Assembly (NCBI GenBank): GCA_937873655.1 | Contig: CALMYQ010000021.1 | Coordinates: forward strand, 99,157 to 163,156 | Direction: 5' to 3' | DNA length: 64,000 bases | Source: an uncultured Lewinella sp. | GTDB taxonomy: Bacteria > Bacteroidota > Bacteroidia > Chitinophagales > Saprospiraceae | Shown: piece after piece, positions 24,837 to 33,644 of the stretch | Layout of the letters: each line of letters starts with the position of its first letter | Position numbering within the stretch: the stretch's first letter is position 1 | Translations under genes and position numbers: made by a program | The notes under the pieces: model-generated | What the model saw: the letters and a program-made list of their open reading frames with translations, nothing else | Told to the model about the DNA's origin: nothing | Databases searched by the model: none

Positions 24837-27800
24837 TTAATTCAATTCAATCACTACGCCAGCGCAAACAAAATGAACGTATGTCCGGATATCCGGCCGG
24901 TTGAGGGCGGCCTGGAGGCCTTCCCGGCTGAGGGCCAGCCAGGGCGCCAGGCCCTGCGCTTTCTTTTTGCAAGCTTCGCCCTGCCCCGCAAACCCGCTGT
25001 TCTGGATCAGAACGATCCCGCCGGGCGTATCCAGCAACAGGTCCAGGGTGGTTTCGAAACGCTGGTCGCCCCGGGGATAGGACAACGGCCATTTCCGGCG
25101 GGTCTCGGTGGGTTTGAAATGCAGTTTCTGCCAATTGATCCACGATTCGGAGCGCTGCAGCAGGGTCTCGGCGCTCAACCAGGGTTCAACGCCAAATCGC
25201 CGGAGAATGCCGGTTGCCATCTGCTGTCGCTGATCCTGCGCATAATCGAGGTGGTCGGCCGTGAAAAAGGCTTTGATGGCTTTGGCAACCGTGTACCGGT
25301 CGGCATTGTCGTCCAGTACAAGGGGGGCATTGTACGGAAGTTCGGGCATAATGCTCCCCCGGGCGGCGATCCCGTGGTCGGGTTTGTTCAGGTCGATTAA
25401 TTCGGGCAGAAAGGTTGCCCGTCCTGTACGTTCCGCCTGGTATTGCAGCCCTTCTGCTGCGGATTCGATGACCTCGAACTCCCGGTCGAAGGCCAGCGTT
25501 TTTGTCCGGATATCCAGAAACCTGCCTTCCCATTCCCAGGGTGTCTCTTCCGTAAAAGGATCGAGGGTGGGAAATTCTTCGTTGCCGTCGTGCCATACCC
25601 GGTTCAACCAGCGGGTCGGCGGATTTTCCCGGGAGGGGATCACCAGGTAGTCGCGGGCCCGGGTGATGCCCACGTACAGCAGTCTGGCCTCCTCCTGACG
25701 GGCCTGCCTCACCTTATCGGTCTTGGCTTGTCCGGCGCTGATCTGTTCATCCAGCCGCGTATTCCTGAACTGGTCGCCGTAGGGGTTCACCCAATAGCGC
25801 AGCCACCGGTTGCCCAGCACATTGTTGAGATCAACCTCCTCGCTTTCCGGAATAATATCCACGCCCCAGATATCGGAGCGCAGTTGGTCTTCGAGGCTGT
25901 AGCAGATCACGATCGGCCATTCCAGTCCTTTGCTTCTGTGGTAGGTCAGGATATTGACGGCTTCAGGCCCTTCACCGGCGGTTTGCGTGTCCTTGCCTGC
26001 ATTTTCAAGTTCATTCAGCCACAGCAGGAAACCGCCCAGGGAGGCGGCCGTATGCATCCGGTTGCAGGCGTCTTCGTATTGGCGGGCAAGCCGGCGCAAT
26101 ACATCCACGTTGCCCAGCCGCTGCTCCGTTCTGCCCCAGCTCACGATAGCCCGCCGCAGATCCAGCTCTTCCAGGATCAGCCCGAGGATCTCCGCGCTGG
26201 ACAACTCGCCTGCTTGCCCGCGGAGTTCGTCCAGCCTTTTGACATAGGGGTTCGACTGCCCCCAGGGCAATGTTTCCTGCATCGCCGCCAGATCGAGAAA
26301 GTCCAACCGGTCTTCAATGATAGCTTCAATGGGCATGCCGCCGGCCAGCAGCAGGATCTCCGCCACGGAAAGGCTGTCGTGCTGGTTCAGGATATATTTC
26401 AAACAGGCGACGATCAGCCGGATTTCAGCGGAATTCAAGAGGCCGGAACGCGCCATAGCCCCGCTTAGCCCCGCCAGGTGGAGGGCTTCCGCAACGGTCT
26501 GGCATTCGTAATTCGACCGGCAAAGAATGGCGACGTCGCCCGGCCGGGCTTTTCGATATGCCTTTTCGCCCTTGGGCAGTATCCACACGCCTTCATCGAG
26601 CCATTGCCGAAGGGTGAAGGCCAGGCAATTCTCCATCCACGGCCGCCCCGGGGGCCTGCCTTCGCCCTCAAATTTGAAATGCCAATGGTGCAGGGCCCCT
26701 TCCGCCTGCCCGGATTCCCCGGTTTTGGCCCGCTTGGGCTTGAGCGCTACCTGTTCGGCGGGCAGATCGTTGAAGGCTTTGGTGAAAATGGCATTGGCCG
26801 CGAAAACAATATCTTCGCGCGAACGCCAGGAATGTTCCTGGATATTCTCCGGTTTTATGCCGCCGCTATCCCGGATAATCGCTTCCATCAGGCGGGGTTC
26901 GGCGCCGCGAAATCCGTAGATGGACTGCTTGGGGTCGCCTACCCAAACGGAATACCTGGCCAGCCTGGAGAGTTTCAGGAATAACTCCAGTTGAATGGGG
27001 CTGGTATCCTGGAACTCATCTACCATCAGCAGGTCCAGCTCCCCGGCCAGAACGACCTTCACGGAAGGGTGATCCAGCAGGCCGTTGATCAGGGTTTCCA
27101 TGTCCGTATAGTCAATCAGGCCGCGACTTTTCTTATACCGGTCGAACTCCTCCAGCGCCTCGATGGACACGGCAAAGAGGAAATCGATATAATCCCTGAT
27201 ATCCTGGTGGAACTGGGGGTGGGTGTCGTGCCGGTAGGCAAAATCCTGGAGGGCTTCCATGTCCTCCTTGCTCTTGACGGCCACGCCGGTTTTGGCAATT
27301 TTGACCCATTGATGCCAGAACAGCTCTCCGCGCAGTTGCAACTCGCGGTTCATGCCTTTCAGGGTCTGCACGGCGTCGGCCGTTTTTTTGGTGGTATCGC
27401 CGTTGTTTTCCAGGCGTTCGATGGTTTGCGCGAGCAAGGCGCCCAGTTCGGTATTGAGCGAAGCGGAGGCTTTGGGGTCCGGTTCGGACAGAAATTCCCG
27501 AAAGGTGGCAAATGACCGTTCGCGGCTTTTGTCCAGGATTTCGGGGGAGAAATTATTGGACCTGGCGATGTCGGTAATATGGCGCACTTCCCGGCGCCAG
27601 TCGAAATGATCCCTTTTGTGCAATCCCAGCCGGAAGGCCAGTTTTTCAATGGCGTCTACCCGGTCGTTGGTGAGCACGGTAGCCAGGGATTGGTTGAAGA
27701 TCACCTGTTGGTCTTCTTCGGCAATGATGTCCACTTCCGGGGAAACGCCTGCCTCGTAGGCGAAGCGCCTGAGGAGCTTCACCCCCAGGCTGTGTACGGT

Positions 27801-28022
27801 GCCGATCAGCGAATTGGTCAGCTCATCGGCTTTAGCGGTCATGCCTTCTTCGAGCAATCTGACCCTGACCCGTTCCTGGAGTTCGGCGGCGGCCTTGCGC
27901 GTGAAGGTGGTGGCGATAATTCCCCCGGGGCGGACGCCTGCTTTCAAAAGCGCCACCATTTCCTGGGTCAGCCGGTAAGTTTTTCCGCTGCCGGCTCCGG
28001 CAGATATGATTTTGAGGTTCAT
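24837..28022 (-). CDS. UvrD/AddA-like superfamily 1 helicase with degenerate nuclease domain
   Basis: This 1061-residue protein starts MNLKIISAGAGSGKTYRLTQ, with the Walker A AGAGSGKT at residues 8-15, and has motif Ia (TTFTRKAAAEL), the DExx-type motif VDEFQDTS, SF1 motif III (VWVGDPKQSIYGFRG) and motif VI (YVGITRARDYL). The C-terminal 250 residues correspond to the RecB/AddA nuclease position, but the expected catalytic DYK step is IQNSGF here, while TLDLLL before it is kept. It may therefore be a nuclease-dead AddA or a helicase of another system. No AddB-type partner is adjacent. AddA proteins are usually about 1200 residues. Confidence 0.85.
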   Translation of the reverse strand: MNLKIISAGAGSGKTYRLTQEMVALLKAGVRPGGIIATTFTRKAAAELQERVRVRLLEEGMTAKADELTNSLIGTVHSLGVKLLRRFAYEAGVSPEVDIIAEEDQQVIFNQSLATVLTNDRVDAIEKLAFRLGLHKRDHFDWRREVRHITDIARSNNFSPEILDKSRERSFATFREFLSEPDPKASASLNTELGALLAQTIERLENNGDTTKKTADAVQTLKGMNRELQLRGELFWHQWVKIAKTGVAVKSKEDMEALQDFAYRHDTHPQFHQDIRDYIDFLFAVSIEALEEFDRYKKSRGLIDYTDMETLINGLLDHPSVKVVLAGELDLLMVDEFQDTSPIQLELFLKLSRLARYSVWVGDPKQSIYGFRGAEPRLMEAIIRDSGGIKPENIQEHSWRSREDIVFAANAIFTKAFNDLPAEQVALKPKRAKTGESGQAEGALHHWHFKFEGEGRPPGRPWMENCLAFTLRQWLDEGVWILPKGEKAYRKARPGDVAILCRSNYECQTVAEALHLAGLSGAMARSGLLNSAEIRLIVACLKYILNQHDSLSVAEILLLAGGMPIEAIIEDRLDFLDLAAMQETLPWGQSNPYVKRLDELRGQAGELSSAEILGLILEELDLRRAIVSWGRTEQRLGNVDVLRRLARQYEDACNRMHTAASLGGFLLWLNELENAGKDTQTAGEGPEAVNILTYHRSKGLEWPIVICYSLEDQLRSDIWGVDIIPESEEVDLNNVLGNRWLRYWVNPYGDQFRNTRLDEQISAGQAKTDKVRQARQEEARLLYVGITRARDYLVIPSRENPPTRWLNRVWHDGNEEFPTLDPFTEETPWEWEGRFLDIRTKTLAFDREFEVIESAAEGLQYQAERTGRATFLPELIDLNKPDHGIAARGSIMPELPYNAPLVLDDNADRYTVAKAIKAFFTADHLDYAQDQRQQMATGILRRFGVEPWLSAETLLQRSESWINWQKLHFKPTETRRKWPLSYPRGDQRFETTLDLLLDTPGGIVLIQNSGFAGQGEACKKKAQGLAPWLALSREGLQAALNRPDIRTYVHFVCAGVVIELN

Positions 28023-28035
28023 AAACGTCCAGAAA

Positions 28036-28092
28036 AAAGTAAGTCGTAAGCTGATGGTCCGGATAAAACCGGCCTACAACTTACGACTTACT
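28036..28092 (-). repeat. Short heptamer-array hairpin between tonB and the helicase gene
   Basis: The left arm (28036-28050, AAGTAAGTCGTAAG) and the right arm (28073-28092, ACAACTTACGACTTACT) are complementary and frame a loop of about 22 bases. The unit is the GTAAGTC heptamer also seen at 8761 and 10122. Here it lies between two codirectional genes, after the tonB stop at 28128, where it could end the energy-operon message. Confidence 0.72.
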
Positions 28093-28127
28093 GCTGAAAG
28101 GCTTGCAACAAATTCTGGGATAAGATT

Positions 28128-29030
28128 CTATTGCACCTTGAAATTATAGGTAATGGTACCGCATTGTTTGTCGATGCTGCCTTTGGAAAATCTCCAGCGT
28201 TTGGCATTGGCGATAGCGGCATTGACCAGCTGGCTGTTACCCGTTGTGGACCCCTTCTGGGTATATTTGGCTTCGATAACATTGCCGTTCGTATCCACGC
28301 AAACTTCGAGGACCACGGTACCGGCCTGTTGCGAATTTTCCTGTACGGCCGGCGAATTGAGTACCCCGCGGCTGCCCAGACCTCCGCCTACGCTGCCGGA
28401 GCCTTTGCTGATCCCCTCCAGATTGGAGGAGTTGGGGTCGCCGTTGGGATCGCCCTGGTTGCCGGCTTTTCCGGTATTGCCTTTGCCTTTGCCGAGGCCT
28501 TCAAGCCCCAGGCTTTCTCCGAATTCCTTGGCGGCCTGCTCCTGGCGTTTTTTCTCCGCTTCGGCTTCTGCTTTTTTGCGGGCTTCTTCTTCAGCGGCTT
28601 TTTTCTTGGCTTCTTCCTCTGCCCTTTTTTTGGATTCCTCTGCCGCTTTTTTGGCTTCCTCTTCTTTTTTCCGTTTCAGCGCAAGGGCTTCCGGATCTTC
28701 CGTTTTCACGACTTCCTTTTCAGTGGATTTATCCGGCTTGGGCGTTTCCTTCACCGGTTCGGGATCCGGTTGCGGTTCTTCCGGAACGGGTTCGGGTTCG
28801 GGAGCGACTTCCTCCGGTTCGGCAGGAGCGGCCGGGCCGGCATTTTCATCGCCTTGTCCGACATCCGGAATACCCAGGTTGACCAGAATGCCTTCCTGGC
28901 CGGGGGGCGGGTCCGGATAAAAGAGAATGGGCAGCAGTGCGAGGATGATCAGGATGATGTGGAAGACGATGGAAGTCCGCATCCCTGCGTTATGATTCTT
29001 CGCTTCCCGTCTGCTCAGTACACCTTCCAT
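28128..29030 (-). CDS. tonB: TonB-family energy transducer
   Basis: This 300-residue protein has an N-terminal membrane anchor (about residues 18-40, TSIVFHIILIILALLPILF), a Pro/Glu-rich stretch, a long Lys/Glu/Ala helix (about 110-180), a Gly-rich segment and a C-terminal TonB-like fold (GTVVLEVCVDTNGNVIEAKY, then AIANAKRWRFSKG). It couples the proton gradient through ExbBD to outer-membrane transport. It is the last gene of the exbB-exbD-exbD-tonB series, after a 146-base gap. The Lys/Glu/Ala helix is long but typical of TonB variants in this phylum. Confidence 0.86.
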   Translation of the reverse strand: MEGVLSRREAKNHNAGMRTSIVFHIILIILALLPILFYPDPPPGQEGILVNLGIPDVGQGDENAGPAAPAEPEEVAPEPEPVPEEPQPDPEPVKETPKPDKSTEKEVVKTEDPEALALKRKKEEEAKKAAEESKKRAEEEAKKKAAEEEARKKAEAEAEKKRQEQAAKEFGESLGLEGLGKGKGNTGKAGNQGDPNGDPNSSNLEGISKGSGSVGGGLGSRGVLNSPAVQENSQQAGTVVLEVCVDTNGNVIEAKYTQKGSTTGNSQLVNAAIANAKRWRFSKGSIDKQCGTITYNFKVQ

Positions 29031-29176
29031 ATGATTGGGTTTAAATTAGACAACTTATTTTCGTTCATTAGGACGCTTGTATAACGCCTGCGTAACGGCC
29101 GATGGTTTTGAACAACCGCAATTTAGTATAAATTTAACACCTTTTATAACAGGGCGTTAAATAGCGGCTGGCCAAC

Positions 29177-29578
29177 TTATTTGATATCGGTGGCGAGAAT
29201 GCCGTTGATATTATAGCGCATGGCGATATCCATGATGGCGACCACGGCTTCGGTCGGCGCTCCGGAATCCGGAGAAATGGTCATGTTCATCTGTTTGCCG
29301 GAACGGCCTGCCATGCTGCGCAGTTGGCCGTCAAGCCGGGCGAGGTCGATCTGTTCGCCGTTCAGATAAAAGCGGCCGCTGGAAGAGATCCGGACGTCGT
29401 CCATCCGGTCGGATGATGCGACATTGGTCCGGCTCGAGCCCGGCAATTTCAGGTTGAGGGCATTGGGTGCCACAAGGGAAGAGGTCAGCATGAAAAAAAT
29501 GAGCAGCAGGAAAATGATGTCTGTCAAAGAAGACATACTGAACTGTGCATTGACCTTATTTCTTTTTTTGATACCCAT
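29177..29578 (-). CDS. exbD: ExbD/TolR-family biopolymer transport protein (copy B)
   Basis: This 133-residue protein begins MGIKKRNKVNAQFSMSSLTD and has one N-terminal membrane helix (IIFLLLIFFMLTSSLVAP) containing the functional Asp of ExbD/TolR (SLTDIIFLLL). The C-terminal periplasmic domain ends MRYNINGILATDIK. The copy upstream (29588-29992) has a nearly identical start and helix but a different periplasmic part. The stop of that gene is 9 bases away, so the two are cotranscribed. Confidence 0.88.
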   Translation of the reverse strand: MGIKKRNKVNAQFSMSSLTDIIFLLLIFFMLTSSLVAPNALNLKLPGSSRTNVASSDRMDDVRISSSGRFYLNGEQIDLARLDGQLRSMAGRSGKQMNMTISPDSGAPTEAVVAIMDIAMRYNINGILATDIK

Positions 29579-29587
29579 ATTCCCGGT

Positions 29588-29992
29588 TTAGGTATTATTA
29601 GGTTCGGTAGCGATGATCGCCTTGATGCGCAGGCGGGCGGCGGCATTCATCACCCGAACGACGTCATCGAAGGAAGTGCCGACCTCTGCAACGATGGTAA
29701 CCGCTACGTTTTCGCGGTTATCCTCCACTTTGGCCAGTTGTTGCCGCAGTGCGGTTTCGATGGCGCTGGACGGAACCTCCTTGTTGTTGACCGTGATCTT
29801 GCCGCTTTTCTCAATGGTGACCACCATGGACGTCGGAGCAACCGTTTTGGAGTCTGATTTCGGCAACGGGAACGGCTGAATCCGAACCAGGGTGGAAGTC
29901 AGCATGAAAAAGATCAACAGCAGAAAGATGATGTCCGTCAGGGAGGACATGCTGAATTCTGCGCTGACCTTGCTTCGCTTTTTTAAGCCCAT
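29588..29992 (-). CDS. exbD: ExbD/TolR-family biopolymer transport protein (copy A)
   Basis: This 134-residue protein starts MGLKKRSKVSAEFSMSSLTD and has the same SLTDIIFLLLIFFMLTS helix as copy B. The periplasmic domain differs (KTVAPTSMVVTIEKSGKITV) and ends AIIATEPNNT. Two different ExbD proteins with one ExbB are common in Bacteroidota TonB systems, where they may form mixed dimers. It lies 33 bases after exbB and 9 bases before copy B. Confidence 0.9.
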   Translation of the reverse strand: MGLKKRSKVSAEFSMSSLTDIIFLLLIFFMLTSTLVRIQPFPLPKSDSKTVAPTSMVVTIEKSGKITVNNKEVPSSAIETALRQQLAKVEDNRENVAVTIVAEVGTSFDDVVRVMNAAARLRIKAIIATEPNNT

Positions 29993-30025
29993 TTCCCAGG
30001 TTTTAAATAATGCAGCGGCCGTACC

Positions 30026-30712
30026 TTAAACGGTAGGCTCCTGCAAAAGATCCATGAATTCCGTTGTGGTGCGTTCCATCTGGAAGACGACCTTCTCTAC
30101 GTTAGCGACCAGGATGTTGTAGCCCACAAAGGCGAAAATGCCGATGAACAGACCAAACGCGGTTGTGATGAGGGCCTGGTAGATACCGCCGGCCAGGACG
30201 TCGGGCGTCACGTTTTGCTCGGTAGCCATTTTATAAAAGGCCAGGATCATACCCGTTACCGTACCGAAGAACCCGATCATCGGAGCCGCACCGGCGATAG
30301 AAGCCAGTGTGGACAGGTTTTTCTCCAGTTTGAACACTTCGAGGTTACCGACGTTCTCGATGGCCGCGTCGATATCGCGAAGGGGTTTGCCGATGCGCTG
30401 AAGCCCTTTTTCCACCATCCGGGCAACCGGAGAATCAGTGGACATGCAAAGCGCTTTGGCGCCCTGCAGGTTGCCCGACTGGACGCTGGCGCGGATGTTG
30501 TTCATAAAGTTCTGATCGATCCTGCCGGCCTGGTTAATGGAACGAAGACGCTCGGTGAAAATGTAGACCGCAATGACCGAAAGGATGAACAGCACCAGCA
30601 AAATGGCGATCCCCATAGGGCCGCCCGCCAGGATGATGTCAACAAAGCTTTGCGCTTTGACGGATTGTTCAATATTCGCTTCCTGAAACAAGAACAAGGT
30701 TTGGTAGTGCAT
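30026..30712 (-). CDS. exbB: MotA/TolQ/ExbB proton-channel protein
   Basis: This 228-residue protein has three membrane segments (about 27-52, 128-155 and 170-198) in the MotA/TolQ/ExbB layout, with the family pattern IAGAAPMIGFFGTVTGMI and ALITTAFGLFIGIFAFVGYN. With ExbD it forms the proton-driven motor that energises TonB. It is the first gene of the exbB-exbD-exbD-tonB set. Confidence 0.92.
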   Translation of the reverse strand: MHYQTLFLFQEANIEQSVKAQSFVDIILAGGPMGIAILLVLFILSVIAVYIFTERLRSINQAGRIDQNFMNNIRASVQSGNLQGAKALCMSTDSPVARMVEKGLQRIGKPLRDIDAAIENVGNLEVFKLEKNLSTLASIAGAAPMIGFFGTVTGMILAFYKMATEQNVTPDVLAGGIYQALITTAFGLFIGIFAFVGYNILVANVEKVVFQMERTTTEFMDLLQEPTV

Positions 30713-31019
30713 GAAATGCAGGATTTAAAACGGTTTTAGTGCTGATTTGCTATTTTTCGATGGATACAAAACGAATTTGGATGGGGCAAATTATGAAAAA
30801 GAGCCATAAAATTAACAATTCTTAAAATTTCAGCGGGCATCTTGTTGAATTTCGTCTCAGGCCCGCCTTCAAAACTCATCCGAATGCCCCGGCCGGTTGC
30901 CTCATAGACCCTGCTGCCGGTCATTTTTGCAAAGGAGGAAAAGATGGATAACATCCGCCTCTCACCCTCTCACCCTCTCATTTTGTCCGGTATTATACTC
31001 ATGAACATTTGCCGGTAGG
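30713..31019. other. Intergenic region with an octamer tandem repeat
   Basis: This 307-base stretch separates ExbB from RuvC, both on the minus strand. A minus-strand frame of 72 codons starts inside it but has no recognisable feature. Just before the RuvC stop lies an array of about three units of CCCTCTCA (30956-30981). Its unit length of 8 fits the other short arrays in the window. Confidence 0.55.
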
Positions 31020-31595
31020 TCAGCTATCCTTGATCCGGCCGGGGTTATCCTGGATGAAACGGGCCCAGCCGCCGGATTTGCCGGCTGCGGCGATCGGATT
31101 GGATTGCTGGTAAAAATGGCACATAGCCGTTGCCAGGGCGTCGGTAGCGTCGAGATAATGGCCGCTCAGGTCGATCTTGAACAATTGGGTCAGCATGGCG
31201 GCAACCTGTTCTTTGACCGCATTCCCGTTGCCGGTCACCGATTGTTTGATCTTCCGGGGTGCGTATTCCGCTATGGGGACGCCCATCATGACGGCAGCCG
31301 CAATAGCGACCCCCTGCGCGCGCCCCAGTTTGAGCATCGATTGCGGGTTTTTGCCGTAAAAAGGCGCTTCGATGGCCATGGCCCGGGGCTTGTTGTCCTT
31401 GATGATCTGGCTGATCCTTTCAAAAATGTGCCGGAGCTTGTCCGGTTGTTCTTTCCATTGGTGGAGGTGGAGTACGCCCATTTCGAGCAGACGCGGTTGC
31501 TTGTTTTCCACTTCGATGAGGGCAAAACCCAGTATATTGGTGCCTGGATCGACGCCAAGGAGGCGGTAAACGGAATCTTTTTGCGGATCAGCCAA
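31020..31595 (-). CDS. ruvC: Crossover junction endodeoxyribonuclease RuvC
   Basis: This 191-residue protein has the RuvC pattern: GVDPGTNILGFALIEV with the first catalytic Asp, MAIEAPFYGKNPQSM with Glu, and HYLDATDALATAMCH with the last Asp pair. It resolves Holliday junctions in recombinational repair together with RuvAB. There is no ATG upstream within the natural length. I chose a TTG (KTDHYPNK then LADPQKDS) that gives a RuvC of normal size. A -7-like TACCTTCG lies about 45 bases upstream. A longer frame continues but runs antisense to the membrane-protein gene. Confidence 0.88.
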   Translation of the reverse strand: MADPQKDSVYRLLGVDPGTNILGFALIEVENKQPRLLEMGVLHLHQWKEQPDKLRHIFERISQIIKDNKPRAMAIEAPFYGKNPQSMLKLGRAQGVAIAAAVMMGVPIAEYAPRKIKQSVTGNGNAVKEQVAAMLTQLFKIDLSGHYLDATDALATAMCHFYQQSNPIAAAGKSGGWARFIQDNPGRIKDS

Positions 31596-31670
31596 CTTAT
31601 TCGGATAATGGTCTGTTTTGCGAAGGTACTCCTTGACGGACCGATTCGCATTAAAAACGGCAAAAAAAAC

Positions 31671-32699
31671 ATGCGGTTGCCTCAAAAATGGAGATATCGC
31701 CTTTTTATTATCCTCAAACTCGCGGCGGTCGCGGGCTTGTTTGTCGCGGTATACCACCGGCTGCCGGACGGTGTCGACCGCCGGGCGATCTGGCAAACCT
31801 TTGCAACCCGCATGAAAAGTCCGGACTGGTACCTGCTTTGGGCAACCGCGGCGCTGATGCCGCTGAATTGGGCGCTTGAAACCTGGAAATGGCGGGCTTT
31901 GATCGGGCGCACCCCCGGGTGGCCTTTCCGGCAAGCTTTCGGCGCGGTCATGGCCGGTACCGCGGTATCGCTCTTCACCCCCGGCAGGATCGGCGAATAC
32001 GGCGGCCGGGCCTTGCTGACGCCCCGGGTCCATCTTTCCCGGAGCATTGCCGCCGCACTGGCCGGAAGCCTGGCCCAGTGGATCGTGCTGACGGGCGGCG
32101 GCTGCCTGGGCGGGTTCTACCTGGGCGAACAACGGCTGGGGAGCGATTATTCGGCGTATCTCTATGCCGGCGCCGGATTCGTCGGCCTCCTCGCCGGCGC
32201 TTTCCTGCTGGCCGACAAAGGCCTGGTCCGGGTTAAAGATTTGTTAAACCGCCGACGCCTTTCTGACCGGTGGATACCGTCGGGATTTGGCCGGAAAAAT
32301 TTGAGACACGCGCTGGCGCTGGCTTTTCTTCGATACAGCGTTTACAGCCTGCAATACGTTTTGTTGTTGTACTTTTTTGGGCTTCAGGCCGGGTTTTTGC
32401 CGGTATTTGCCGGTGTAGCCTTGCTTTTCGGCGTGCAAACGTGCCTGCCGCTGCCCCCTGCTCTTGGTCTGGCGGCGAGGGCCGGCGCAGCTGTCTGGCT
32501 GTGGTCGGGATTCGGTGGAGAACCGGTCGGGATCCTCGGCGCCACCCTCGGATTATTCATAATAAATCTTCTGACCCCCTCGTTACTTGGATTAGCGCTA
32601 ATCGTCACAATAAAGCTTAAACATACTAAAAATCATGAAAAATTTTCCCATGAAGACGTTGGTCACCCTGAGCGTGTTACCGCTTCTCATGGCATTTAA
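31671..32699 (+). CDS. Lysylphosphatidylglycerol synthase/UPF0104-type integral membrane protein
   Basis: This 342-residue protein begins MRLPQKWRYRLFIILKLAAV and has about eight hydrophobic segments over its length, including LYWATAALMPLNWALETWKW-like and GRIGEYGGRALLTP motifs. These resemble the UPF0104/flippase-like membrane domain of MprF-type proteins. The substrate is unknown. It is divergent from ruvC. Its last 65 bases overlap, in another frame, the start of the DUF3108 gene, and the final 20 residues (KNHEKFSHEDVGHP) look like an out-of-frame tail. Confidence 0.72.
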   Translation: MRLPQKWRYRLFIILKLAAVAGLFVAVYHRLPDGVDRRAIWQTFATRMKSPDWYLLWATAALMPLNWALETWKWRALIGRTPGWPFRQAFGAVMAGTAVSLFTPGRIGEYGGRALLTPRVHLSRSIAAALAGSLAQWIVLTGGGCLGGFYLGEQRLGSDYSAYLYAGAGFVGLLAGAFLLADKGLVRVKDLLNRRRLSDRWIPSGFGRKNLRHALALAFLRYSVYSLQYVLLLYFFGLQAGFLPVFAGVALLFGVQTCLPLPPALGLAARAGAAVWLWSGFGGEPVGILGATLGLFIINLLTPSLLGLALIVTIKLKHTKNHEKFSHEDVGHPERVTASHGI

Positions 32700-33495
32700 C
32701 GCCTCGGCTCCTGTTAACCATGCCACGTCTCAGGATTTATTGACCATTCAGCCCTGCCAAATGGAGAATAACACTTTCCAGGGCGGCGAAGAAATCACCT
32801 ACAAGCTGTACTATAACTGGAACTTTGTCTGGTTATCCGCAGGTGAGGTCACCTTCAGGGTCAATGACCTCGGCAACCAATACCATTTTTCCGCTCACGG
32901 CCGTACCTACAAATCCTACGAATGGTTCTTCAAGGTGCGTGATTATTATGACACGTACGTTGACAAAAAGACCTTGTTGCCCAATGTGTCCATCCGGGAT
33001 ATCCAGGAAGGCGGATACCGCCTGTATGACAAGGTAACCTTCGACCATGACAGGGGGCTTGCCGTATCCCAACGCGGCAAAACCCGGGAAGTGGCTACGC
33101 CGACCGAATTCACCGTGGAATCCTGCATGCACGATGTCCTTTCCATCATCTATTTCTCCCGGAATATCGACTTCAACAGCATGAACAAGGGGCAGCAGTT
33201 TCCGGTCAAGATCTTCCTGGACCGGGAAACCTATCCGCTGAAAGTGAAATACCTGGGTAAGGAAGACCGGAAAAAGGTCAAAGGTCAGGGCCGGTTCTCC
33301 ACGCATGTTTTCAGCCCCCAGGTGGTCGCCGGCAATGTCTTCAAGGAAGACGACCAGATGAAGGTATGGGTCAGCGACGACCAGAACCGGATCCCGCTCA
33401 TGATCGAGTCGCCGGTATCCGTGGGTTCGGTCAAGGCGGTGCTCAAGTCCTATAAAGGCCTTAAATACCACTTCGACGCCGAGGTCGGGCAATAG
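32635..33495 (+). CDS. DUF3108-family exported protein
   Basis: This 286-residue protein has a signal peptide (MKNFPMKTLVTLSVLPLLMAFNASA) and the DUF3108 pattern of beta strands with an early GGEEITYKLYYNWNFVWLSA and a later TFDHDRGLAVSQRGK. Members of this family are periplasmic, probably lipid- or outer-membrane-associated. It overlaps the end of the preceding membrane protein by 65 bases. The ATG at 32650 (MKTLVTLSVLPL) is an alternative start. The function is not known. Confidence 0.78.
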   Translation: MKNFPMKTLVTLSVLPLLMAFNASAPVNHATSQDLLTIQPCQMENNTFQGGEEITYKLYYNWNFVWLSAGEVTFRVNDLGNQYHFSAHGRTYKSYEWFFKVRDYYDTYVDKKTLLPNVSIRDIQEGGYRLYDKVTFDHDRGLAVSQRGKTREVATPTEFTVESCMHDVLSIIYFSRNIDFNSMNKGQQFPVKIFLDRETYPLKVKYLGKEDRKKVKGQGRFSTHVFSPQVVAGNVFKEDDQMKVWVSDDQNRIPLMIESPVSVGSVKAVLKSYKGLKYHFDAEVGQ

Positions 33496-33530
33496 TCTGT
33501 CTGCGAACAGAATGGTCTTTGATTAAAATC

Positions 33531-33635
33531 ACTGAGGAATCGACCCCACATCGATTCCTCAGTTCCTCCCCCGACCGCCGTAGCTCATCAAGAGCGAAGG
33601 AGGTATTTCCTCAATTCCTCAATTCCTCAATTCCC
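33531..33635. repeat. Octamer array and perfect 13-bp stem between convergent genes
   Basis: ACTGAGGAATCGA (33531-33543) and TCGATTCCTCAGT (33551-33563) are perfectly complementary, with a 7-base loop. About 40 bases further, TTCCTCAA is repeated three times (33607-33635). The gap also holds a CCGCCGTAGCTCATC... segment (33575-33603) that resembles a short palindromic element. The DUF3108 and NagB genes converge here, so the stem may terminate both. Confidence 0.78.
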
Positions 33636-33644
33636 AGATCCCCC

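Noticed and set aside
30736..30954. Minus-strand frame of 72 codons between exbB and ruvC
   Set aside because: There is no promoter, no family pattern and no conserved composition; it is probably chance.
31596..32132. Longer RuvC start
   Set aside because: Residues upstream of the TTG start do not resemble RuvC and run antisense to the membrane-protein gene.
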